Positions 9,666 through 19,502 of a DNA stretch of 59,834 nucleotides are shown here, in pieces. The notes beneath the pieces were generated by a model. It had not been told where the DNA came from and made no database searches. It worked only from the letters and a program-made list of their open reading frames with translations. Position 1 is the stretch's first letter. Each line of letters begins with the position of its first letter. The position numbers and the translations under genes are program-made. Origin of the DNA: Spongospora subterranea (taxonomy: Eukaryota; Endomyxa; Phytomyxea; Plasmodiophorida; Plasmodiophoridae); NCBI GenBank assembly GCA_900404475.1, contig OUQQ01000044.1, positions 5,959 through 65,792 of the forward strand, written 5' to 3'.

Positions 9666-12600
9666 ATGAAAGTTGCTGGTTGCCCTGGCCCAAATTCCAA
9701 TATATTGGCAATGAACGACATGGCTGCTGGGGCGAACTGGGCCATTATCATGGACACGATCGTGATCTGGGCCCTTCTTTACCTGAGCTTGATCCTGATT
9801 GGTGGGATCCTTGACCGTATTCTCCATCGCAACCATCCCGACTCTGCCTTAGAGAGCCTGTTCGCCCGATCAATGAACTGGCTCTATTTCTGGGAGTTCT
9901 GGCTGTCGATCTCGGTATGCGCCATGTGGGTTATTAGAGCGGCGCGATCCCATCGCCAACATGGTCTTCTGTTGCTCCTCGAGTGTCTTTGCAACGTCTT
10001 CTTCTTAGCTCATTTTTTAATACGATTATGGTTGGCGTCTGGACGGGTTTCATTCTTTTTGGAGTGGGTCAATGCGGTCGACGTTCTGGCAATGGTCAGC
10101 GCTCTGCGAGGGATGCATGCAGACCCGCCTTGGCTGACCTTGACGTTTATACGTGGCGCCATGATCTCGTATTGTCTTGAACGGTCCCAGCGCACTGTTC
10201 GTGCTATATTTATGATCTCGGATCTGCATTGTAAGCTGGTGTCGTTGGGTGTCTTCATCGCTGTCCTCACATACCTTTTCTCATGCGCGGTAATTCATCA
10301 CATCATTTCACTGGCTGTTTGTCTTAATACTTTTCATTTTTGTTTCCAGTTGAAACATCCGATTTGATGTACTCCTGGTCATTTATTCTCACATTGTTTC
10401 TGCGGTTTGTGGTGATTATCACCTGCTCATTTCTTCTGATGAAAATACTTCTCATTACTGAATACTGCCAACGTTTTTGTTTTTGATACTGTTTCTGCCA
10501 TCCTTTCTGGGTTGATGGTCAGATCGAAATTTCGTATTGTCGGATGTCCAGCTTAATGTTCACATTGCATTTAGATCTTCATTGCCGAGAACATTGGCGA
10601 AATTCCTTCATGGATATTGCCAGCCAACGATCCCAAGCAATTCACCATGCTCAATTCCGTCTACTTCGTATTCGTAACCCTGAGCACGTACGTATTGCAA
10701 TATCCACTACATTCTCCACCGAACAACGTGTTCTGCAATTTTTCATCATCACCTTTTCACCTCATTTCTTCACATAGAGTTGGATATGGAGACATCTCAG
10801 CCACAACTCGTATCGGGCGGGTTCTCGTGATTGTGTTCGTTGTCGGGGGCATTATGGTTTTCGCCGAAAAGACTACTGAGGTAGTTTCCTTCTTTTTAAG
10901 GGAGTAGCGGCAATACGTTTTTCCGATCAATTTATCGGTCGTGGATGAAGGATGCTTATTGTTCTTCTCCCCTTCGTTTTGTTTCAACGCTAACTATCTC
11001 CCTTGTTTCTGTAATTGTTACAGCGATATCGTTTTCATTAACATTTCTTCATTTGTACTATTAAGAGGGCGTTTTGTGGGTCATTTTTTTGAACTTGTTC
11101 TAGTCTATTAAGATGATGTTAGATTGTGGCGGTAGCTAACGTCACCAGGACGGGGCGCAAACGTCAATTCGATAGTCGCTGCTCAACTTCTTTCGTCATC
11201 GTATGTGGTTCTGAGGTGTCGTTCTCGACGTTGAAGGATTTCGTGTTGGAGATGTTTCATGCTGATCATAATCCACAACGCCGGCAACGTCCTATCAGGC
11301 AACGCCATCTTGTATTCCTGATGAAATCCAGCCCTGCCGTTAAGTAGGTGTCCTGTAAGCAAACCATTTTTTCGAGCTTAAAAATTCAGATGCCATTATT
11401 CTGGGTTGCTTTTCCTTTTGTTCTGCAAACAGTGCAACTATGTACTTACCTAAGTTCAAATTTCCAGCCAATTGAAAGCGTATTTGAATGAGACGGGAGA
11501 TCACGTCAACAGCGTCACTTTCTTGAACGGGTGTCCCTTGATAACCGAGGATTTGGTCTCCAGAGCCAAGGTCATGGACGCCAAGCTGGACGCCTGCTTT
11601 GTGCTGTCGGACTCGTCTAATTGGTCTCAGCGTCTTGCCATCTCGACTATCGCCAAAGCTTTGGCTGCCAGTCGATCGATCAATGATCCATCCAAGGTCT
11701 CAACACGAACTTTTTCTTAGCTCTTTTCAATTTTTAGAGTTTTGTTCAACGGAAGGCTCATTCGTTCGTTCGGTTTTGGTCATGGGGCTGTGGTCGGTGC
11801 AGCCCTTGCTGGCAAATCCAGTAATCGAGAGTGGAACCATGTCGGGATCGGAATTTATTTGCAGTCTTTTGCACCCTGATAATGAGACACTCTAACGTTC
11901 GTTATGTGGATCAGATGTTTGTTATGGTCGGTAGTCCACGTAATCGTGATTTTGTGGAGTCATTGGGTCTGGGTAAGCAGTCGATCTCAAGCCTGGAAAT
12001 CAAGCTGCGGCTGCTTGCGACTTCTTGCATCGCCCCAGGTTTTACCACAATGCTCTTCAACCTGATCAAGAGCCGCTGCTCATCTCAGCCAACAGGTCAA
12101 AAAAATTCATCAACTTGTCTATTGATTCAGTTAAGGGTGGGTCGGTTTTCATTTTAGGTTTTTGAAGTCAAACAACCGTTTGCTCATGAATGCAGATTTT
12201 TGTGGTTATATGAAAACTCGTATATTTTTTCCTTTACGTAGCTGTATCTGCTGTTGATTCTTCAAGTTCATTAGCAACGCCGCCATCAATCAATTTTTTT
12301 TAAAGAGAGTTTGCATCTCTCAGAATTTTCGCTGTGTTTAAATCCAATCTACAGATTGTTGTTGGTATCTTAACATGTTTGCTGGCCTTTTCCAAAGCCT
12401 TTTCTTTTTATGGTTTCACTCGCGATCATTTGATATCCATGGTTCGTTTTTTTTTTTGGGTTTGACTTGTATTGTAGAATGTGATAACGAAGACTGGCGT
12501 CGGGAATATGAATTTGGCGCAGGACACGAATTCTATTGCGTTCAACTACATGACAACCTTTGTAGACGTTATAAGTCGCTCGCTCAGCTTGCCCAACATA

Positions 12601-15000
12601 TTTTCATGAGGTTCGATGATGTAGAAATGGCGTATTTTGTAGCCAGCAGTTAGCTTGTTTTGCAAACAGAACCGTTTCTGATGTAGTTTTTTGGCGCTTG
12701 TCGGCTGTAAATTTATGTCCGACATTGTTGTGATTATGGCGGTGTTCTTCAGATTCAATATCGTGATCCTTTCGATTCGAGATCCTAGAACAGGCCTTAT
12801 ACATTCCGATCCGGGGTGTTTGGTGCCGGAACATTGCCTGGCCTTGGTCATTTCCCAGGACGCCACTCAACTCGAATCAATAGGAAGTTATTCCTCGCCG
12901 CGTCAAGGTAGTCTTTCTCTTGCCCAAAGTTATCGGTTTGTCGCTACCGTGAGCGAATGCTTTTCTTTCGGAAAATTCTCGGACGAACTGTTTTTCCTTT
13001 GTTTTTCTTGCTATGCGCTGTCTTACGGTTTGGGTTGTCCAGGCCGTCAATCATGTCCTACGTCTAGGAAAATGGTTCCACGTTGTCAACCTTCGCTGCT
13101 AGCATACGATTTAGCCTGGCGCCATAACCATATTATGCTGTCGGACCCACCCGATGAGGTCCTCGACCATATCGTGATCGTGTGTAGGTCGACAACGTCC
13201 CTTGGCCATTTCATACAGCCCATACGTGATCGGCAAACAGCTATCCACCAATCCGGTAAACTGCACAGTCATCCAGATCAAGTTCAGGCTATGACATTTT
13301 AAAACGAACACAATGGTTTTGTTTCAATAGAATTCTTGAAAATTTCCTGCCGCCGACGCTGGTTCAGCGGCTGTTTGTGTGTGTCGACTTATTTGGAGCT
13401 CAGATGGAACCGGGCAAGCGATTGTGATCCTGGCTCAACGACATTATCAGACCAAGCATTTCGTCGTGAACGGGTCCCCCATTGATCTCCAGGGCGTCTA
13501 TTTTGTGCTCGGATCTGCCATGCGACGTGAGAATCTACTCAGAGCCCACTTACTTCGAGCTAAATCCGTAATCTACTTCATCCTGCATTGAAATTCAGAT
13601 ATTTTTGCCAACATGAATTTTGTTTTGACTGCAAGATATGACCGCAGAACACAAACTTTTATGGAATAGTGATAATTGAATATCTCGCCATTGGCTTTTA
13701 TCGGGAAAACACTTTTTGCTTCTTTGTGAAAATTGCAATTGTGATTTAGGCAGTTGGGGCACTTATAACTGTTGTCAATGCGATTTTTGATTGCCATCGT
13801 CAAGTGATTCTCGGCGTCTTTTGTTGATGTTTTCGGTTTAGGTGATGATACTGGGCTCATCGTCATTATCTAGCGACAATCGCGACACGCACGTCGTGAA
13901 CGATTCGTACAGCGTCGTGACATATCTCTGGATATCGCGATTTCTATCGGATCACGGGCGACATGGCGTGGTTCTGGTCGCCGACCTCGAATCGGAGTCG
14001 TCCATGGCGTTGTGCTTGCCGGTTAGCGACCCGTGCGGTAGCGCCGATCAGTTCTGGCGTAGTCATTTGTTTGCCAGCGGTTCTGTTTATTCGCGAGACA
14101 CACCACATCAACTTCTACTTGCCGCCTTCTGGAACGGTTTGTTCAAAATGTTATCCGTGTTCAGTTTAGTTCTATCTTTCATGTCGCTTGAAAAACTGTT
14201 TTTGAAACTCATGAAACTGAGAGTGCCAACGATATCAGTATACGATAGCGAAAAAGAATTGGGAATTTTCGATGTTGTTCGCTTGTTCGAAATCTGATTT
14301 CGAAACTCAATTCAACCTGTCGCAGGTTATTTTCTGGATTTTATCAACAACTTAGTTCACGATAACCGGCCGGTCGACGACGGTGGAGTGATCGCCCAGA
14401 TTNGGTTTGTTCAAAATGTTATCCGTGTTCAGTTTAGTTCTATCTTTCATGTCGCTTGAAAAACTGTTTTTGAAACTCATGAAACTGAGAGTGCCAACGA
14501 TATCAGTATACGATAGCGAAAAAGAATTGGGAATTTTCGATGTTGTTCGCTTGTTCGAAATCTGTTTTCGAAACTCAATTTAACCTGTCGCAGGTTATTT
14601 TCTGGATTTTATCAACAACTTAGTTCACGATAACCGGCCGGTCGACGACGGTGGAGTGATCGCCCAGATTGGCTTACCTGAGATTGATGATCCCCATCCA
14701 TTTCTATTCGGAACTCTATTCGCCGTTTTGTCGCGTCGGAACATGATTGCCTTGGGGCTATACAGGAATGCTACTCACGTTCAATGTCCAACATCCTGCC
14801 CAACTGCAGCAACGACGGGTCAGACCGGACGGCGATCTAGTAGAAGGCAGCGCTGCCAGCATCATTGCAATTGCAGGGGAAGGCGGTCGGATGGCGTCAT
14901 GCCCTATGTCGTAACCTGTCCACCGGCCACTCTGCCGTTGTGCTCCCTAGATCGAGTGTTCGTCATCATGCCATGTAAGAGACTGCACACCGTAAAGTGA
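9666..15000 (+). CDS. Slo/BK-type potassium channel with tandem RCK domains
   Basis: This multi-exon gene encodes several hydrophobic helices (IIMDTIVIWALLYLSLILIG; WLYFWEFWLSISVCAMWV; LLECLCNVFFLAHFLIRLWL) and an S4-like segment with arginines (LTFIRGAMISYCLERSQRTV). The pore is IGEIPSWILPANDPKQFTM, and the selectivity filter TLST|VGYGD is split by an intron (10689-10779). S6 reads GGIMVFAEKTTEVVSFF. RCK1 has FVIVCGSEVSFSTLKDF and SSLEIKLRLLATSCIAPGF, close to the animal Slo1 sequence. Later exons give LSIRDPRTGLIHSDPGCLV, an RCK2 start DHIVIVCRSTTSLGHF and the end LFAVLSRRNMIALGLYR. The expected poly-aspartate calcium bowl is absent from its place near 13990-14080. The family opens with voltage and intracellular ligands at the plasma membrane. 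One intron (from 14137) lies inside an assembly duplication, so the copy at 14404-14670 is probably not a real exon. Confidence 0.88.
14136..14402. repeat. First copy of a 267-bp duplication flanking an N
   Basis: Bases 14136-14402 recur as 14404-14670 with only two substitutions (CTGATTTCG/CTGTTTTCG and CAATTCAACC/CAATTTAACC), separated by a single N at 14403. The segment starts at a channel intron donor and ends in the next exon. The simplest reading is two haplotypes left unmerged at a contig join. Confidence 0.9.
14404..14670. repeat. Second copy of the 267-bp duplication
   Basis: Partner of 14136-14402, differing at two bases. Reading the channel across only one copy restores a normal intron followed by GYFLDFINNLVHDNRPVDDG. 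Confidence 0.9.
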
Positions 15001-15060
15001 TTGCCGATAATACACAAATGAGAAATGTGTCTTCGTCGGTTGGTTGGTATGATTGAGGTT

Positions 15061-15225
15061 GAAAGGTGGATTGGGTGATTGGGTCATTGGAGGGTGATTG
15101 GGTCATTGGAGGGTGATTGAAGTTGAAAAGTGGATTGGTGATTGGGTCATGATTGGGTCATTGGAGGGTGATTGAGGTTGAAAGGTGGATTTGGTGATTG
15201 GGTCATTGGGTCATTGGGGTGCCCT
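15061..15225. repeat. Minisatellite of GGTGATTGGGTCATTGGAG-type units
   Basis: Starting about 60 bases after the channel stop codon, units combining GGTGATTGGGTCATTGGA with GAAGTTGAAAGGTGGATT recur several times with variation. The tract is purine-rich on the plus strand, and no reading frame of interest crosses it. Confidence 0.85.
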
Positions 15226-15365
15226 GGTCAGATTACAATTAAATAAGTGAAGTGAACAGTAAAGTGTACAGTGAAGTGTACAGTACCGTAAAGTGTACTG
15301 TATAGTGAATTGTTCAATAAAGTGTACAATTAATGTGTACAGTGAATGTACAATAAAAAGTAAAG

Positions 15366-15590
15366 TGTACCCGTATACTGTACAATAAAGTGTACGGTAT
15401 ACTGTACAATAAAGTGTACGGTATACTGTACAATAAAGTGTACCGTATACTGTACAATAAAGTGTACCGTATACTGTACAATAAAGTGTACCGTATACTG
15501 TACAATAAAGTGTACCGTATACTGTACAATAAAGTGTACCGTATACTGTACAATAAAGTGTACCGTATACTGTACAATAAAGTGTACGGT
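15366..15590. repeat. Tandem array of a 24-bp palindromic unit, about nine copies
   Basis: The unit GTGTACSGTATACTGTACAA plus TAAA is repeated about nine times with almost no divergence except C or G at one site. Its core TGTACCGTATACTGTACA is a near-perfect inverted repeat centred on GTATAC. Degenerate relatives extend back to about 15250. Because 24 is a multiple of three, long repetitive frames cross the array on both strands; these are not real genes. It lies about 110 bases before the PSMD13 start. Confidence 0.95.
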
Positions 15591-15701
15591 CCCCATTCGG
15601 CATTGCTCTGCCCGCCACCACCTTATCGACGATACTGTCTAGAGTGTATCTAGACCCACAGTAATAATCGACTCTTTGTTTATTTGATTTATTTGGCGAT
15701 T

Positions 15702-17230
15702 ATGGATTATCTCCAGCAGAAGATCAGGTCATGTCCTGGGCAGACCGCTTTTCTGGAAGAAATCGGCCATCTATATTCGAATAAGTACACTTTGTTGTCT
15801 GTCCATGCTCCTTTTGTTTATCACCCCCATCAGATTATGGCATCAGCTGGGCTGCAAGTTGATTGATATCTTGACAATTGATGAACTCAGCCGTAATGGC
15901 GGCCTGTTAGATATTTATCAAAAATTTGTTCATAAATTCCAGAACGAATTGAAACCATTGACATTGGTCCAGTTTGTGATAAAGACCTCTGACCAAGTCA
16001 CCGGTATTGTTGGTATTTTTCGAACAGTTTCGTCACTGAAAATTTCTTATAGATTTATCCGAAAAATTGAATTTCATCGAGAAGATATTATCGGTTGTTG
16101 AAAAAGAAACTGGCCCTTTGCTTCTACTAAAACTGGAAATGTAGTCGCAGCGCCCATCCAAAGCAACAAGTTTCATATTTACGCTGTTTCAGGTGCTCTT
16201 TACATATCTTGAAAGGTAATCTCCCGTCAGCCGCAGATGGTCTCGAGGATGCCCAAACTCTTTTGGATTCGTCGCGAGAAGAGTTTCCCAGCATAGTTCC
16301 CAGCCGTTTATTTCAGATCAAAATGGAATATCACAAAGTATGGTTCACTAGTATACATTCTCGTTGTGTTCAATTTTGTTCAGCTCGCAGGAACGGCGTC
16401 CGATTTCTTCCGAAATGCTTTACTGTATCTTTCATATACACCATTCGAAACTATCCCAGTTGCTCAACAGGTCTATCCTTGATTGATGATTGACAGGTTT
16501 GAGTTGAATTAACCCTTGACGAAGGTGGAGATCAGTGCCAGCCTTGGGCTGGCGGCGTTGGCCGCCGAAGATCAGTACAATTTCGGTGAATTGCTTCAGC
16601 TGCCGATTTTACGATCGTTGGACGGCACTCCTCAGCAATGGATCAAAGAGATGTTGGTCGCATTTGATCAGGTAGTTTTTCAGCTTATGCAGAAATCATT
16701 GATTGCAAACAATTTCCTTAAGGGAAAAATCGACAACTTTGAGACATTGTTCGCCAAGAAAAATGCGGCGAATCCCATATTGTCCAAAAACACAGCCTTT
16801 TTACGGCAGAAGATTCGCATCATGAACTTGATGGACATGGTGTTTACTCGTCCTAGCAATGATAGAAACATTAAGTTCCATGAAATCGCCTTAATTTGCC
16901 AAGTCACTGTTGACGAAGTGAACCTTTCTGTTCCATGTTTAATTGCCTACTCAATTCGGTTTAGGTTGAACTATTGCTGATGAAGGCGATGTCGCTGAAG
17001 GTAATCAAAGGCGTCATCGATGAAGTGGATCAGATTGTTCGCGTTCAACACGTTCAACCTCGAGTGCTCAATTCTCAGCAAGTTCGTCATAGCCATTGTT
17101 TCGTGTTTTCGACTGCTGACAATTTATCCAGGTCGACGACCTGCGTGTGCAACTAATATCGTGGGCGGATAAGGTCCAAAGCTCAGTCGTGTTCCTGGAG
17201 AATTCGGCTCCGGAACTTATGAATGCATAG
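15702..17230 (+). CDS. PSMD13: 26S proteasome non-ATPase regulatory subunit 13 (Rpn9)
   Basis: The ATG at 15702 opens [20 protein letters not shown] and LYSNK. After a 49-nt intron (15785-15833), [18 protein letters not shown] follows, matching the Rpn9 N-terminus. Later exons give [60 protein letters not shown], and the PCI region [39 protein letters not shown] and [11 protein letters not shown]. It ends [18 protein letters not shown] to TAG 17228-17230. Motif order and spacing are those of PSMD13 (about 376 residues in animals). The protein is a lid scaffold subunit of the 26S proteasome, packing next to Rpn5 and Rpn11 neighbours (family knowledge). At least six short introns interrupt it. 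It converges on the RGS gene, about 107 bases away. Confidence 0.93.
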
Positions 17231-17337
17231 TACATGTCACTACATCCATAATTAAACTTCAGGGCAACATTTCAGAACATCTGTTATTTTGTAAACTCTA
17301 TTTAAGCAGAACGGATCATAATACTTTCAGGCGTGCT

Positions 17338-18805
17338 CTAGACAAGATGGGTTCCCTCTACTTGTTGCCGTATTCTTTCCGCAGCTTGGACGTGTTCTAG
17401 AAAGCTCCTATATTGTGGTGATTCGCGATATCTCACGAANACGTCATTGCGCATCAGTTCAAACACCTGATGTAAGTCCATTCACACACAACCAGAAGAA
17501 CGTATTTCCGACAACACAAATCACCTCGTTTTGACATTCGTCGAACAGAGTATACAGCGGTTGTGCCGCCTGCCAGATCATCGCTGAAACATCAGCATTT
17601 TCATTAGTCTCTTGACGAATCGTCGTGATGAAATCGCTGTCCCCGGGCTTGACCGAAGCCGAGATCGAGTTTTCGTGGCCGCCGCGGGCGTGTACAACCT
17701 GCAAGGAAGTCGCTTGCGATGTTGAGGTTTTACTGACACCCGATTGGATTTTTGCCATCCGTTTTCGAAGCGACTGCATATGCCGGCTACTGACGTTGAT
17801 CGCCCGTTTCCTACCGTCGATCAGAAATCTGTTCACCATCTTACTGGCGCGGTCAAGGAAAAAGTCCATGTCCAAATCGGTGCCGTTCTTGGTCGCCGTG
17901 GTCATGGCCTGGAACATCTCGTCTTTGAACATCTCGACCTCTTTCCAGAACAGGACGTTCTCGGCGCAGACCGACTTCTCCATGAACGCCAGGAATACGA
18001 GAAACCCTTCCGCGTTCCTCAACATCTCTTTAAACCCGCCTGGACCGTCTGCTGGCAGTTCCCTCGCCCCCGAATCTGGGCTCGAATTCGATTTCACCGC
18101 AATCGATGCCACGATCAGCAAACGGACATAGAGACTGTGGAGTAGCGCCATCTTCTCGGACGCGTCGATCAGCATCACTTGATGAATGCACAGTAGAAAT
18201 GATATGAGGAAATTCAACGGCTTTGATTTCAACGACAACGTCCAAATCAAATACGGGGTACTAATCCCGGTTCGTCCCTGGATCAGTTTCATTGTTGTCC
18301 AGAGTTTCACGGAAATCATCGCCACGAACGTGATCGTGTTGGTCGTGGAGGCGATCACCATGTTGACGTCAGTGAATGTGGTCAGATAGCGTAGTGGAAT
18401 CAGGGCTGAAAACATCTGGAAGGCGATCAGGCAAAACACGAACGTGATCAATGGCGTTCTTGGCAGCCCCTTCTCCCTCTGCGCCTTTATCAGCGTCTCC
18501 AACAACACCAACAGAAATGGCAGAACAGCGAACGTGTCGCTGGCTTCCAGGAACGGGGCGAATGGCACATCGGCAATGGTGATCGCCGTTAGACCCGCCG
18601 AAATCACAGAAAACACCACCACGAGTGACAATATGATCCAGATTTCGACCTGATCCGATTTCATCGAATCATCAGATAACGAGTTCGCTTCAGCATAGAT
18701 CAGGCCCCGTTTGCTACGCAGGCGCCAGCGTATGAAATAAGCCAGGAACCCGACCTGGGACAAGGCCACGAACCCAGCCAGAAACTGGGTACTTTCTATC
18801 GCCAT
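17338..18805 (-). CDS. Seven-transmembrane RGS protein (receptor-like GTPase accelerator)
   Basis: From the ATG at 18805, seven hydrophobic helices can be read: FLAGFVALSQVGFLAYFI, WIILSLVVVFSVISAGLTAI, FAVLPFLLVLLETLI, LITFVFCLIAFQMFSALIPL, MVIASTTNTITFVAMISV, LNFLISFLLCIHQVMLI and ALLHSLYVRLLIVASIAV. An RGS domain follows: GFLVFLAFMEKSVCAENVLF, with the conserved EN pair, then INVSSRHMQSLRKRM. After an intron ending ACATCAG it finishes VFELMRNDVFVRYRESP to a stop at 17338-17340. The layout matches plant RGS1-type proteins, which sit in the plasma membrane and speed GTP hydrolysis by G-alpha. A 40-residue insert, long for the family, separates RGS helices. The frame extends upstream of the ATG to a Cys-rich DCHCESITCEGNRLK segment, so a further 5' exon is possible. 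The base at 17440 is an N. Confidence 0.85.
17440..17440. other. Single ambiguous base inside the RGS last exon
   Basis: An N falls in codon sequence of NDVF. The frame stays open on either side and no duplicated flank is visible, unlike at 14403 and 19778. Confidence 0.8.
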
Positions 18806-19502
18806 TCCGTCCCGTTCACGGTCATCGTTTGGTCTGAATATACGGTTCCGATCGCCGCCCGGCGTACCCTCAACAGTTGGTTGACCAGGTCCCGGTCCCC
18901 CGGGCGCGATCTTCAAACGATTCCCTTCACACGTGATTGACTCGCAATGGCAATCATCTACAGCTCGTGTTTATGGGCTTTGGACACAGGTTGAGGCCGG
19001 TGATATGGCGTTATCTTCTATGCCCTCGGCACACTAGTTATTGGAATTTGATTCGGCAAAAACTACAGTGAAAAAACAACAGAAGAAGCGGATCTTCCTT
19101 ATTTTAGCCAGATAAACATAGAGCTGCTATTCGGTTAGATTGAACGTGATTTAATGTTTTGTTGTGGAGATGGGGCGCGATTGCGTTAGAAGAGAGCCCA
19201 ATCATCAGGTGTTGCCTGAAGGTGGCGATTGTCTTGTATGGCGATCCAATGATCCCACTGCAGATGGCCAAGAACATCCTGCCGTAATTTGTGGAGACGC
19301 TAAAACGGACACACACGATATTGATGAGGATTGGGGGTTTCACAGCGACAAACACAAGATGGGGATAATTACAGGATCTTTGGTGACGATGGCGTCTTGA
19401 CCATTTAACAGGTGAATGGCGTGACCATATTGGCCATGGCGAACATAATATCTGTGGATGATCGGTTAGAGACGCGACGGGAGAGACGCCGATCGCTGAT
19501 CA
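18806..19502. other. Intergenic region between the RGS and TPP II genes
   Basis: Nearly 700 bases with two opposed open frames at 19104-19400. The minus one has a hydrophobic stretch (NYGRMFLAICSGIIGSPY) and could be a missed 5' exon of the RGS gene, but no convincing splice into the RGS frame was found. No repeats or RNA genes were seen. Confidence 0.3.

Noticed and set aside
14404..14670. A duplicated intron and exon in the channel gene
   Set aside because: The N between the copies and their near identity show an assembly join rather than real exon duplication.
15211..15653. Long repetitive proteins (TVHFIVQY- and RILYNKVY-type repeats) on both strands
   Set aside because: They are products of the 24-bp array, which has no stop in several frames because 24 is a multiple of three.
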